From Neoactinobaculum massilliense (GTDB lineage: Bacteria > Actinomycetota > Actinomycetes > Actinomycetales > Actinomycetaceae): a DNA stretch of 64,000 nucleotides. The translations under genes and the position numbers were made by a program. Position 1 is the stretch's first letter, and each line of letters opens with the position of its first letter. Shown here one piece after another: positions 17,452 to 28,954 of this stretch. Location: NCBI RefSeq assembly GCF_900604955.1, contig NZ_UWPE01000002.1, positions 248,001 to 312,000 of the forward strand, written 5' to 3'. Below the pieces are notes generated by a model. That model was not told the origin of the DNA. It worked only from the letters and a program-made list of their open reading frames with translations, and made no database searches.

Positions 17452-18615
17452 ATGGCCAAACGCAAGCACAACCAACAGCAAGGCTCCGCGTGGGGCATCA
17501 GCGATTTTGACAGGAAAGGCACGTCGGCCTGGCAGGAACCCACCGCCTTCGACGGCCCGGACGCCAAGTGGCAAAGCCAGCAGGAGCAGGAATTGGACGC
17601 GACCGAAGCGCAGGCCGCGGGCCAGGCCGGTCAAAGCTCCGCGGGCCCGGGCAACCAGTCCTCGTACTCCGAGCGGTCCTGGCCGGTCGAGCCGTCCTCC
17701 GTCAACCTCCGCGGACCCGCGAGCGCGCCACCCGCCAGCCCGCAGACTGCTGGCACGCACACCGCCAGCCCGGTAAGCACGCCAAGCACGTACGCCGCGC
17801 CCACCGACTGGGCGACCACGGCACCATCGGCCGGTACACAGTTGGCCGCGACGCCGTCGGCCTACGGCCCCGCCGCTTCGGCGACTCCCACCTTTACCTC
17901 ACCCACCAATGCGCCGGCCATGCCGCCCACCGCGCGGGCCGCCACGGCATCAGCCGCGTCCCCGGCCAGGCCCGCTACTCCTGCGCCCACCCCACCAGCC
18001 ACTCAGCCGCCGTCCGCCGCCTCACCAAGCCCCGCCGCCTACGCGCCACCGACGCAGTTCCCCGCGGCCCGGCCCACCTCGGCGCCCGCGTCACCCACCG
18101 CGGCTTCCACCGAGGCCGCCGCACGCCTCGCGGAACCAGCCGCAGGCGAGCCCGCGACGTCGTCGAACAAAAAGAAGGCGAACAACAGCCAGCGCGTCAC
18201 CAAAGCGCGGTCCCGCAAGCGCGCCAAGAATTCGATCACGCCGCCGACGAAGCCCGCGTCACCCGCACCCACGCCCGCACCCACGGGCACCACGCGCACG
18301 CTCGACCAGGTGATCCTCGCCCTCGGCCCCCAGCTCAAGCGGCCGCGCAACTTCCCCAAAGACCTGCCATTCCCCGATACCATGCCGCACACACGCGAGG
18401 CCGCCGACGAGCTCGCCCTCGCCGTCATCGCCTACCCGAGCCACTACGAGCGCGCGCTGCGCCACAACAATTTCGACACCAACGGCAAGCGGCTCACGTT
18501 CTTCGGCAAACTTGGGTATTACGCCTGGATGACCCTGTTCTGGAGCGTCTTCATTGGAGTCCCGCTCGTTATCTATCTCTTCTTCGCCTGGATCCTCCCG
18601 GACCCCAGTTTCTAG
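17452..18615 (+). CDS. Unrecognised Pro/Ala/Thr-rich tail-anchored protein (paralog 1)
   Basis: 387 aa, no family recognised. Residues 1-55 are charged and polar (MAKRKHNQQQ...DFDRKGTSAWQE). About 60-270 is low-complexity Pro/Ala/Thr/Ser with a basic KKKANNSQRVTKARSRKR block. A short conserved C-terminal module follows, FPKDLPFPDTMPHTREAADELALAVIAYP (first part given as FPKDLPFPDTM), then one membrane helix (about 355-380). The C-terminal helix with a soluble N-side implies a tail-anchored cytoplasmic protein. The ATG at 17452 has AGGAGG at 5 nt. The next gene shares the N-terminal block, the module and the helix, so they are tandem paralogs. Function unknown. Confidence 0.75.
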   Translation: MAKRKHNQQQGSAWGISDFDRKGTSAWQEPTAFDGPDAKWQSQQEQELDATEAQAAGQAGQSSAGPGNQSSYSERSWPVEPSSVNLRGPASAPPASPQTAGTHTASPVSTPSTYAAPTDWATTAPSAGTQLAATPSAYGPAASATPTFTSPTNAPAMPPTARAATASAASPARPATPAPTPPATQPPSAASPSPAAYAPPTQFPAARPTSAPASPTAASTEAAARLAEPAAGEPATSSNKKKANNSQRVTKARSRKRAKNSITPPTKPASPAPTPAPTGTTRTLDQVILALGPQLKRPRNFPKDLPFPDTMPHTREAADELALAVIAYPSHYERALRHNNFDTNGKRLTFFGKLGYYAWMTLFWSVFIGVPLVIYLFFAWILPDPSF

Positions 18616-18932
18616 GCGTGGTCACGACGACGCCGGAGAAGCACGAGGCTGCGAAAGGCCGGGCTACTGGTTGCACGACGCCAAAGCGGTGCGGGTCTGC
18701 GCAGTCACGGTGGCCGCCGGGATCGCGGGCAGTTCGACGCCGGAGCACAGGCCTACGTAGTGGGCAGTGCGGACGGGTACCGATTCGACGCCGGTGCGCC
18801 GGGTACCTGCAACCCGGTGCCGAGCCACGGCGGGCGTTGCCTGATGCGTACCGGGGTCGAAAGTCGGCACCATGGATAGCGGCTGAGTTATGTGCACCGC
18901 ATTCGCAGGTACGCTAAATCTGGGAGGCGCCG
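18616..18932. other. Intergenic region between the two paralogs
   Basis: 317 bp. No gene. It contains repeated words GACGCCGGxGxxCC and GGGTACC/CGGGTACC, and ends with the motif and ribosome site of the second paralog. Confidence 0.5.
18906..18926 (+). promoter_or_regulatory. Shared upstream motif plus ribosome site, second paralog
   Basis: CAGGTACGCT at 18906-18915 and GGGAGG just after it precede the ATG at 18933. The distance from decamer to start codon is 27 bases, the same as for the first paralog. Confidence 0.55.
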
Positions 18933-19679
18933 ATGGGAAGAGAACACGGGCAGAATCGCCAGCAGGGCACATCGGACGTGAACAACTTTGGCGAGAAGGA
19001 CATGCCGGGCCGGCAGAAGCCGGCCGCGAATGACGACGAGCAACGCTGGGAACAGCGGGAGCCCGAGCTGCAGGACCAGGCGAGCGCGCAGGACGTGGCG
19101 ACCGCTGCGCCACTACCCGCTGCGGCGACGCCCACGGGGACGATCGCGCCTCGATCGACACCGGCAAGCCCGGCGCCGGGCGTATCTGCCACCGGCCAGA
19201 CGGCTCTGCCCACTTACGGACAACCGGGAAACGGCCAACCGATGGGTGGCCAGCCGGCGGGCGCTCACACCGGCCAGGTGCCTGCCGCCCAGCCGGACGC
19301 AGGCGCTCAGTCAATGGGGGCTCGGCCCGATTCGCAGCCGGCCTCCGGCCAGCCACCCGTCACTCTGCCACCCGTCACTCAGCCGGCCGACGTCTCTGCC
19401 CCAGCCGGCTCCAAGCACCCCGCGTGGTGGCCGGCCGACGTGCCCTATCCGGATCCGGTGCCGACCTCGCAGACCGAACGCGAGGCCATTGTTGCCGTCG
19501 CCATGGAGCACCTGAAAGCGCAGAAGAAAGCCGAAGAGGAGGCACAGAAGCGGGAGGACACCGCCAAGAGTGATTCGAACACATCAGCACCGGGCGTGTT
19601 CGGCGGCTGCCTCATGGAGATCGCTCTCGTCGGCATCATCGGAATCGTGATGGCGATCATCGTCCACTTCATGCTGTAA
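18933..19679 (+). CDS. Unrecognised Pro/Ala-rich tail-anchored protein (paralog 2)
   Basis: 248 aa, no family recognised. It mirrors the preceding gene: polar N-terminal block with Gln-Gln, Phe, Gly-Lys and Trp in like positions (REHGQNRQQGTSDVNNFGE), a Pro/Ala/Gly/Gln-rich middle (about 60-165), the module WWPADVPYPDPVPTSQTERE followed by AIVAVAMEHL, a Lys/Glu-rich helix (about 193-212) and a C-terminal membrane helix (about 225-246). Start supported by GGGAGG. The shared module around 'xPxDxPxPDxxP' is the most conserved part of the pair and the best handle for a family search. Confidence 0.72.
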   Translation: MGREHGQNRQQGTSDVNNFGEKDMPGRQKPAANDDEQRWEQREPELQDQASAQDVATAAPLPAAATPTGTIAPRSTPASPAPGVSATGQTALPTYGQPGNGQPMGGQPAGAHTGQVPAAQPDAGAQSMGARPDSQPASGQPPVTLPPVTQPADVSAPAGSKHPAWWPADVPYPDPVPTSQTEREAIVAVAMEHLKAQKKAEEEAQKREDTAKSDSNTSAPGVFGGCLMEIALVGIIGIVMAIIVHFML

Positions 19680-19942
19680 TCCCCGGCTGCCCGCCCCGGC
19701 GGGAACCAGGCCCCAGCCCAGCCTGGCAGCCGTGGCCCACCCGCAATGGGAACCACTATGGCTAGTGTGGATCATTACGCTAAGCGCCCCGACCCATCCG
19801 CCGTTCGCTACCGAGCCACCGGCAGGAACTGCCTACTGACGACACCCGCAACCCGCGGCCTTACCCAGTCGCCAGAACCAATCCAGCCGACAATCCAGCC
19901 GCCGGACCCAGCCCTACCGCCAGGCCCGACCCCACTGCCTGC

Positions 19943-20545
19943 CTACCTTTCGGTCCACACCACCAGTGCCGTGGAGTGCGTGAGCGGCCGAATCGCGTAT
20001 CCGCCACGGTAGCGTCCGCCAGCGTTGGCGTTTCTGCCTGCGTTGAAATTCCCGCCGACATCACTCGCCACATCAGCCCCGCTAGCCTCAGCAGCCCCAC
20101 CAACACCACCAGCGGCCCCGGCATCTGCGTCCATGCCACCGCGCAGCAGTTCGCGCAGTTCCTCGCGGGTTTCCGCCACGCGCACGTCTCCGCGCGGCCC
20201 GGCTGCAAAGACCCGCCGCGCCCTCCGGTCGATCGCCTCCAGTTGCGCCTCCCGCGCCCGCAGCCGCGCCCGCGTCCGCTCGAGCGTGCGCTGCAGCCGC
20301 TCCAGCTCCCCTTCGAGTTCGAGAATCCGCGCAATACCCGCCAGCGAAATGCCCTCATCCTGGCTCATCTTCTGCACGCGCTGCAACTTTTCGACGTCCC
20401 GCAGCGAGTACCTGCGCCCGCGCCCCGCCGTGCGATGCGCCTTGACCAGTCCCAGCCGGTCATACTGCCGCACGGTCTGAGGGTGCATGCCCGCCAGCTC
20501 GGCCGCCACGGAAACGGTCAGCACCGCCGCATCTCTCGCCGTCAT
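19943..20545 (-). CDS. hspR: Heat-shock repressor HspR (MerR family)
   Basis: 200 aa. Represses the dnaK operon by binding HAIR operators, using DnaK as co-repressor in characterised actinomycetes. The MerR-type winged helix (about 8-75) includes LTVSVAAELAGMHPQTVRQYDRLGL and the RRYSLRDVEKLQRV wing; a coiled coil (about 85-125) follows. The C-terminal 75 residues are low-complexity Gly/Ala/Asn-rich and longer than in typical HspR. It is the last gene of dnaK-grpE-dnaJ-hspR but is separated from dnaJ by 223 bp that hold a strong hairpin, so its expression may be partly uncoupled. Confidence 0.9.
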   Translation of the reverse strand: MTARDAAVLTVSVAAELAGMHPQTVRQYDRLGLVKAHRTAGRGRRYSLRDVEKLQRVQKMSQDEGISLAGIARILELEGELERLQRTLERTRARLRAREAQLEAIDRRARRVFAAGPRGDVRVAETREELRELLRGGMDADAGAAGGVGGAAEASGADVASDVGGNFNAGRNANAGGRYRGGYAIRPLTHSTALVVWTER

Positions 20546-20726
20546 GGTCCCCCTTCCGCGCGGATCGCGCTTGTTGTTACGTTCTGTTCAATTCTGTCCG
20601 ACGCCGTAGCCACCCTCCGGGACCCGGTTCGCCCAGGCTTTCGGTCCGGCGGGCTCCCGAGGCCTGGTGCCGACGTCGTCGTCGCCAGTTAGTACCCGAA
20701 GCCCGCGGTACTAGCTAAACCGGCAC

Positions 20727-20762
20727 AGGGCCGGGCGAACCGAAACCTGCTCGCCCGGCCCT
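20727..20762 (-). terminator. Perfect 12-bp hairpin between dnaJ and hspR
   Basis: Arms AGGGCCGGGCGA (20727-20738) and TCGCCCGGCCCT (20751-20762) pair perfectly around a 12-nt loop, 6 bp past the dnaJ stop. No T-run follows on the minus strand, so it may attenuate rather than fully stop transcription into hspR, or protect the upstream mRNA end. Confidence 0.6.
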
Positions 20763-20768
20763 CAGCCC

Positions 20769-21767
20769 TTAGCTGGCCGCCATGCGCCGAAAATCAGCGC
20801 GCGGGTCCGCCTCCGCCGTGGCCGCAACGAAGGCGCGGACAGCCTCGGTGGCGTCGCGCCCCATCTTGCGAGGCACCACCACCTTGAGCCGAACATACAG
20901 ATCCCCGGCTTTGCCGCCCGAGCGCTGCGCCGGCACACCGTGCCCGCGCACCCGCAGCAGCTTGTCCGTGGAGGACCCGGCCGGCACGCGCACGCGCACC
21001 GATCCGCCGTCAAGCGTGGGCACATCGACGTCGCCACCGAGCGCCGCTTCACCGAAGGAGACCGGCACGTTCACGTAGATGTCGCGCCCGCGCATCTCAT
21101 ACACGGGGTGCTTCTCCACGTGGACGGTGATGATGATGTCCCCGTTCGGCCCACCGTTGGCACCCGGCGCACCCTTGCCGCGCACGCGGATCTTCTGGCC
21201 GTCCTCCACGCACGCGGGCACCCGCGCCGTCAGCGAATGACCGTTGGCATTGAGCTTAACCGTGGTGCCGGAAACCGCCTGCCGCAGCGGCAGAGACACG
21301 GAGGCGTGCTGATCCTGCCCACGCTGGGCCTGCGGTTGCGCCTGGAAGCCGAAACCTCCCTGGTTGCCGCCGCGCCCCGTGAACATCTGAAACACGTCGT
21401 CGAAGCCGGCACCGCCGGAGCGGAACGTGGTGCGCCCCGCGCCGCCTCCCCCAAACATCTGGGAGAAGATGTCGTCAAAGCCGCCATTGTTGCCGCCACC
21501 GCCGGCCGTGAAACGCGCTCCGCCGCCACCCAGCGCACGGATCGCGTCATATTGCTTGCGCTGATCCGGATTGGAGAGCACGGAGTAGGCCTCGCCGGCC
21601 TCCTTGAACTTCTCCTCCGCGGTGGTATCACCGGGATTACGGTCCGGGTGATACTTGCGGGCGAGCTTGCGGTAGGCCTTCTTGATCTGCTCCTGCGAGG
21701 CGTCCTTTGATACGCCCAGCACTTTGTAAAAATCCTTAGAAATCCAGTCCTGACTCGCTCCAGCCAT
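20769..21767 (-). CDS. dnaJ: DnaJ co-chaperone without zinc finger
   Basis: 332 aa. Stimulates DnaK ATPase and delivers substrates. J domain at about 12-76 with the invariant HPD at 40-42 ([10 protein letters not shown]); Gly/Phe-rich region (about 80-150); two C-terminal beta domains (about 165-310) with [11 protein letters not shown] and [17 protein letters not shown]. The four CxxCxGxG repeats of type I DnaJ are absent (one Cys in the protein), so this is a type II/CbpA-like protein in the operonic dnaJ position. Start ATG has GAGGTGAGAG upstream. Confidence 0.92.
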   Translation of the reverse strand: MAGASQDWISKDFYKVLGVSKDASQEQIKKAYRKLARKYHPDRNPGDTTAEEKFKEAGEAYSVLSNPDQRKQYDAIRALGGGGARFTAGGGGNNGGFDDIFSQMFGGGGAGRTTFRSGGAGFDDVFQMFTGRGGNQGGFGFQAQPQAQRGQDQHASVSLPLRQAVSGTTVKLNANGHSLTARVPACVEDGQKIRVRGKGAPGANGGPNGDIIITVHVEKHPVYEMRGRDIYVNVPVSFGEAALGGDVDVPTLDGGSVRVRVPAGSSTDKLLRVRGHGVPAQRSGGKAGDLYVRLKVVVPRKMGRDATEAVRAFVAATAEADPRADFRRMAAS

Positions 21768-22001
21768 CTCTCACCTCCTTACGACGCCGAACGCCACGCC
21801 CAGCGCCGCCCTTTATCCCGATTCCACCTGCCGCTAGCGGGTGCCGAACAGGGCGCCCGGCACCCGCTAGCGGACATGCGGCATAGCGCCACACATGCCG
21901 AAGACCGCGCGGCGCCGACCCGTACCCGGCAGACGCAGCGCGGCGCATACCATCCGCGTCCCGCCGCCCCGTGTCAGCCACGGCGCCGCCCGGCATTGTG
22001 G

Positions 22002-24713
<2,712 letters not shown>

Positions 24714-25104
24714 TTCGGGAGGGGTGATTCTATTCCCGGGCAGCACGTGCAGGTAGGCGGGGCGCAGGTGCAGGTAGGCGAGTCCGCGAGCGGGGGAGTG
24801 AGTGGATGAGTAAGTGGATGAGTGAGTGAGCCGGCGAGTGGGTACGGCGAGTAGGCCAGCGAGTCCGCGAGCGGGGTGGGCAGGTGGGTGGCGTGGCGCG
24901 TATTCGTGGGCACAGCACCATTTTCCGACGACGTCGAACGCAGCACGCTACCCTCCACTCTTTCCGGGCGCCTCACTGTGGCAAGCGGGAGGCCCCGGTG
25001 GGGAATCACGCGCCGACCAGGGAGCGCGCCGGGTGCTCTACCCACCGTGGAGACCTCACAGCCCAATCTCCTCGCCCGCACGGCCCGCCCCGCCCGAGTC
25101 GCCC

Positions 25105-25215
25105 GCTGAACGGTAAGAGGACTCTTGAGTTGACGAAAAACTTCCGGTTTCAGGCCCTCCCAAGCCCCCAAACCGGGCACTGAGCATCAACTCAAGAGAA
25201 AACCATCCACTCACC
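25105..25215 (+). repeat. 111-bp intergenic element, copy C
   Basis: GCTGAACGGTAAGAGGACTC start; intact CTCTTGAGTTGA/TCAACTCAAGAG outer arms and CCGGTT/AACCGG inner arms; ends CATCCACTCACC. 87 bp upstream of the ROK start, same strand. Confidence 0.9.
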
Positions 25216-25302
25216 ACGCCCCACCGACCCATCCACCCGCCGCCAAGCAACCCGCCGCCCGGTCCCATCACATTGTCGGGCCGCGAGTGAGAGAATTCCG
25301 CC

Positions 25303-26433
25303 ATGAGCAGCACTACCGCCACTTCCACGAACTCCACAGCGGCCAACCCAGCCGCTGCCACCTCCACCGCAAACCCCGCCGCTGCCATCCCGGCGCCCGA
25401 CTCCGCGATCACCATCGGCGTCGACATCGGGGGCACGAAGATCGCAGCGGGTGCCGTCACCGCCGACGGCACCATCCTCGAGCGCCTCCGCGTCCCCACC
25501 CCCACCGAGTCAGGCGCGGCCATCGCCGCCGCGGTGTCTGACCTGGTCCGCCGCCTTACCAGCAACCTCGGCACCCCAGCCTCCTCCGCCACCCCAGCCA
25601 CTTCCTCAGTAACCCCCGCATCCACTCCCACGGCGGTGGGTATCGGATCGGCCGGTTTCGTGGGTGCGGACCGCAACACCATCTCGTTTGGACCGAACAA
25701 CCCCTGGCACGGCGAACGCCTCGGCTCGCTGGTGAGCGAAGGGACGGGGCTGCCCGTCGTCGTCGAAAATGATGCGAATGCGGCAGCCTGGGGTGAGTAC
25801 CGCTTTGGCGCCGCGGCGGGATCCCGTTCTGCCGTGGTAGTGACGCTGGGCACGGGCGTGGGCGGCGGCGTGATCCTGGACGGTCAGCTGATCCGCGGAG
25901 CGAACGGATTCGCCGGCGAGATCGGGTATATTACGCTCTCGGAGAACGGGCCACTGTGCGGATGTGGGCGCCGCGGATGCTGGGACATGATGGGCTCCGG
26001 CCGCGCGCTCATCCGTTACGCCACGGACCGCCTCGCAGCGAATCCGGCCGCGGGTAGGCGGGTGCTTGAGCTCTCCGGCGTCACCGAGCCGCTCGCGGAG
26101 ATCCCCACCCCCTCGCCGATTAAGGGCACGGCCATTACCGCAGCCGCGACCGAAGGGGACCCGCTGGCACTCGGCGCTTTTGCGGATCTTGGTCACTGGA
26201 ATACGCGCGGCATCGCAACGCTGGTGGCCATGGTGGATCCTGAGGTTGTGGTTCTGGCGGGCGGAGTCGCCGAGGCGGGCCGCGTGGTGCTGGATCCCGT
26301 GGTAGCCGGCCTTCCCGCAGAATTGCCCGCCACGGAGTTCCGCACGCTTCCGTCGGTTCGCCTTGCCACGCTGGGGAACGACGCCGGACTGGTCGGCGCC
26401 GCCGATCTGGCGCGGTCCGCCCTCGCACGGTAG
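25303..26433 (+). CDS. ROK-family sugar kinase (glucokinase-like)
   Basis: 376 aa. Phosphorylates a hexose, probably glucose, with ATP or another phosphate donor. The Ala/Thr/Ser/Pro-rich first 34 residues are unusual. The phosphate loop GVDIGGTK is at 39-46, ENDANAAAWGEY holds the catalytic Asp, GTGVGGG is the second phosphate motif and CGCGRRGC (219-226) is the ROK zinc site. A second Pro/Thr/Ser-rich insert sits at about 92-107. ATG at 25303 is the only reasonable start before the kinase fold. Direct copies of the 111-bp element lie 87 bp upstream and 50 bp downstream. Confidence 0.87.
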   Translation: MSSTTATSTNSTAANPAAATSTANPAAAIPAPDSAITIGVDIGGTKIAAGAVTADGTILERLRVPTPTESGAAIAAAVSDLVRRLTSNLGTPASSATPATSSVTPASTPTAVGIGSAGFVGADRNTISFGPNNPWHGERLGSLVSEGTGLPVVVENDANAAAWGEYRFGAAAGSRSAVVVTLGTGVGGGVILDGQLIRGANGFAGEIGYITLSENGPLCGCGRRGCWDMMGSGRALIRYATDRLAANPAAGRRVLELSGVTEPLAEIPTPSPIKGTAITAAATEGDPLALGAFADLGHWNTRGIATLVAMVDPEVVVLAGGVAEAGRVVLDPVVAGLPAELPATEFRTLPSVRLATLGNDAGLVGAADLARSALAR

Positions 26434-26483
26434 GGGGTTGGGTGAGGTGCCGGGCGCGGGTTCGGTGCCGGGTGCGGGGCGTC

Positions 26484-26594
26484 GCTGAACGGTAAGGGAA
26501 TTCTTCAGTTGACGGAAAACTACCGGTTTCGGGCCCAGATCAGCCCCCAAACCGGGCACTGAGCATCAACTCAAGAGAAAACCATCAACTCAAC
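26484..26594 (+). repeat. 111-bp intergenic element, copy D
   Basis: GCTGAACGGTAAGGGAATTC start, CTTCAGTTGA left arm (as in copy B), intact right arm TCAACTCAAGAG, ends CATCAACTCAAC. 50 bp past the ROK stop and 105 bp before the next gene, same strand. Confidence 0.9.
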
Positions 26595-26699
26595 AGCGCC
26601 CTAACAGCTCGGCGGCGAATCCGCCCGACCGGGCCCGTCACGCGCTCCGCGAAGAGACTGATCCCGGAATCTGTCGGCACGGATCGATATGGTTGGACT

Positions 26700-27203
26700 A
26701 TGACTATGAACACAGGGCCGGCGGCCGGCCGCCCGGGCAACCTCGCGGACGCCCGGGATTACCGAGTAATTGACGAGGTGCGCTCATACGAGCAGGCGGA
26801 GCATGAGATTGACACGCTCTCCGACGCCGGGTTCCCCGTGGAGAACACCCGCATTGTGGGCGTCAACCTAGAGCAGGTAGAGCAGGTAACAGGCCGCTTA
26901 TCCGTGGCAAAAGCGGCAGCCTCTAGCGCGCTGGGCGGTGCATCTTTCGGACTGTTCGTGTCTCTCTTCTTCCTACTTTTCACCCCGTCCATCAGCTACT
27001 GGCGCGTACTCCTCTTTGGCGTGCTAGCCGGTGCCATTTTTGGCGCTGTCTACGGTGCCATCGTTCAGGCCATGCAAAGCGGCCGGCGTGACTTCGCCTC
27101 AGTGCGGAGCCTGGTGCCTAATAGCTACGAGATCCAGGTGCGCTCACAGCATGTCAATGAATCAATTGCCATTCTTCAGGAGGCCGGCATTCTGGCGGTT
27201 TAG
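26700..27203 (+). CDS. General-stress-protein-like membrane protein (GSP17M/YflT-like N-domain)
   Basis: 167 aa. N-terminal about 18-62 resembles the general-stress-protein 17M domain (RVIDEVRSYEQAEHEIDTL...NTRIVGVNLEQVEQVTG). Two Gly/Ala-rich membrane helices follow (about 82-100 and 106-124), then a basic cytosolic end that repeats the alpha-beta pattern (VPNSYEIQVRSQHVNESIAIL). Function not established. ATG at 26700 taken; ATG at 26706 is equally possible. The stop codon lies inside the first unit of the short repeat at 27195. Confidence 0.7.
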   Translation: MTMNTGPAAGRPGNLADARDYRVIDEVRSYEQAEHEIDTLSDAGFPVENTRIVGVNLEQVEQVTGRLSVAKAAASSALGGASFGLFVSLFFLLFTPSISYWRVLLFGVLAGAIFGAVYGAIVQAMQSGRRDFASVRSLVPNSYEIQVRSQHVNESIAILQEAGILAV

Positions 27204-27294
27204 CAGTGCGAATAGCGAACAGCCTGGCTGGTCTCGCAGTACGAATAATCCGGCTGAGCAGTGCGAATAGTCTCGCGGTTTAGCAGCGTGAAGA
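27195..27294 (+). repeat. Cluster of four degenerate ~20-bp repeats
   Basis: Units at 27195-27215 (GCGGTTTAGCAGTGCGAATAG), 27233-27248, 27253-27270 and 27275-27294 share GCAGTRCGAATA. The first unit overlaps the stop of the preceding gene and the last restores the same GCGGTTTAGCAG, so the 3' end of the gene appears to have been copied downstream. Confidence 0.6.
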
Positions 27295-27383
27295 AGTGGG
27301 CGCCGAACAGGCACAGCCGCCTGAGCCCCACAGTTAGCCACCATCAATACCCGGCGCCAGGAGCGCCATGAAAGAAGAACATC

Positions 27384-28727
27384 GTGGATCCTCGAATCGC
27401 GCAACCACTCACCACCCTCGCGGACGGCACCATCAAGCAGATCAATCCATTCTCCGGCACAGAGGTATGGACGGTACCGGGACGCGCGGATAGGCCTATC
27501 GAACTCGAAGATGAGCACGTGCTCACCCTGGATACACGGGAGGATGGTTCGCCGCGGCAGGATTACTGTGCCTTCTGCGCAGATCGGGTGCTGGAAACGC
27601 CGCCGGAAAAGGCACGCGTGGTAGGTAACCCGGATACCGGCGCCTACCGCATTCGCCAGGACACCCCCGTGGATAATCTGGCGGATCCGTGGGATTTCCG
27701 GCGCATCGGCAATCTGTTTGAGATTCTGCCCTACTCCTACTGGACCACGAATTACGGCTACCAGATGCCGCACGCCAAACGCGCCCGCATGGACCAGTAC
27801 GTGGCGGATCCGGCCGGTCGGGCCCACGTTCTCTCCGTTCTCCGCAATAAGGCTCGCGCCGCACACATAACGCGCGAACAGTGGGATGCGGAGGATGAAC
27901 ACGCCCATCTCGAAGATGCAGCACCGTTTTTTGGCGGCGGGCATGACGTCATTGTGGCACGGCGGCACTACGTTGACGGCGCCACCAATTCGGCTCAGCG
28001 CGCCTCCTCCGGCACGCTCACTTCGAATGAGCACTACTGGTACTTCGCGCTCACCGTAGACGCCATGCATGATCTCTACGAATCCAACCGCTATGTCCGC
28101 TACGTGCAGGTATTCCAGAACTGGTTGAAGCCCGCCGGCGCTTCCTTCGGCCACCTGCATAAACAGCTGGTAGCCATTGACGAGTGGAGCGGGGACGCCC
28201 GGTCCGAAGTGCTGCGCCTGCGTGAAAACCCTAACCTCTACAACGAATTCGGCCCGAACTATGCGTCGTATCAGAACCTCGTCGTAGCCGAGAACGAGCA
28301 TGCCGTAGCCTTCGCTGGTTTCGGCCACCGCTACCCCACGCTTGAGGTGTGGTCCCGCTCCGAGGCCACCCAGCCGTGGGAGCACACGCCCGCGGAGCTC
28401 CGCGACGTCTCGGATCTTGTGCACGCCATGCACGCCGCCACCGGCCCCGCCGTCCCCGTGAACGAGGAGTGGTACTCACGCCCCATCGATCAGACTGAGC
28501 CTGCCCCGTGGCGCGTGCTCCTCAAGTGGCGCGTGTCCACGCTAGCCGGGTTCGAGGGCGGCACAAAGATCTACGTGAACACCATCGACCCGGGCGGGGT
28601 GCGGGACCGAGTCGTGCCGCGGCTACTGGAGCTGCGTGCCGAAGGCAAACTGGCCTCCGGCATCAATATCGGCACCGAGTGCACGAACCGGCTCAACTCA
28701 CTGCGCTACGTCGACGCACCGCAGTAG
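27384..28727 (+). CDS. DUF4921 protein, GalT/HIT-like
   Basis: 447 aa. Resembles galactose-1-phosphate uridylyltransferase-type HIT-superfamily enzymes. C62 and C65 (DYCAFC) could bind zinc as in GalT, and H257-x-H259-x-Q261 (SFGHLHKQLVA) matches the GalT HxHxQ active-site motif, where the second His is the nucleophile. The match to DUF4921 is from memory of actinobacterial proteins. Substrate unknown; a nucleotidyl transfer on a sugar phosphate is inferred. GTG at 27384 with a purine-rich AAGAAG upstream; the neighbouring ATG at 27368 is out of frame. Confidence 0.78.
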   Translation: MDPRIAQPLTTLADGTIKQINPFSGTEVWTVPGRADRPIELEDEHVLTLDTREDGSPRQDYCAFCADRVLETPPEKARVVGNPDTGAYRIRQDTPVDNLADPWDFRRIGNLFEILPYSYWTTNYGYQMPHAKRARMDQYVADPAGRAHVLSVLRNKARAAHITREQWDAEDEHAHLEDAAPFFGGGHDVIVARRHYVDGATNSAQRASSGTLTSNEHYWYFALTVDAMHDLYESNRYVRYVQVFQNWLKPAGASFGHLHKQLVAIDEWSGDARSEVLRLRENPNLYNEFGPNYASYQNLVVAENEHAVAFAGFGHRYPTLEVWSRSEATQPWEHTPAELRDVSDLVHAMHAATGPAVPVNEEWYSRPIDQTEPAPWRVLLKWRVSTLAGFEGGTKIYVNTIDPGGVRDRVVPRLLELRAEGKLASGINIGTECTNRLNSLRYVDAPQ

Positions 28728-28954
28728 GTGCTCTCCGGTGCCGCAAAGCGCAAATCTGCACACGACGCCTGCATGCATGGTCAGCCGGTGCCGCGAAGTG
28801 CAAGCAGCTACTGCCGAAATCCCGCGAGGCACAGATAGTTGACGGCTGAGTCCCGCGCCAGGCGCCCAGCCCGCTAGATACCTCGAATCCCTCAGGCACG
28901 CGGGGGCTATCCTGTGCCGCCCGGCCCAGTCCAGCCCGGAACTTACCGCATGCC

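Noticed and set aside
25105-26594. Interpretation of the 111-bp elements as integron attC sites
   Set aside because: Direct copies around single genes and a two-part palindrome are suggestive, but the core GTTRRRY / RYYYAAC boxes are not matched, no integrase is visible, and other copies lie among oppositely oriented operons.
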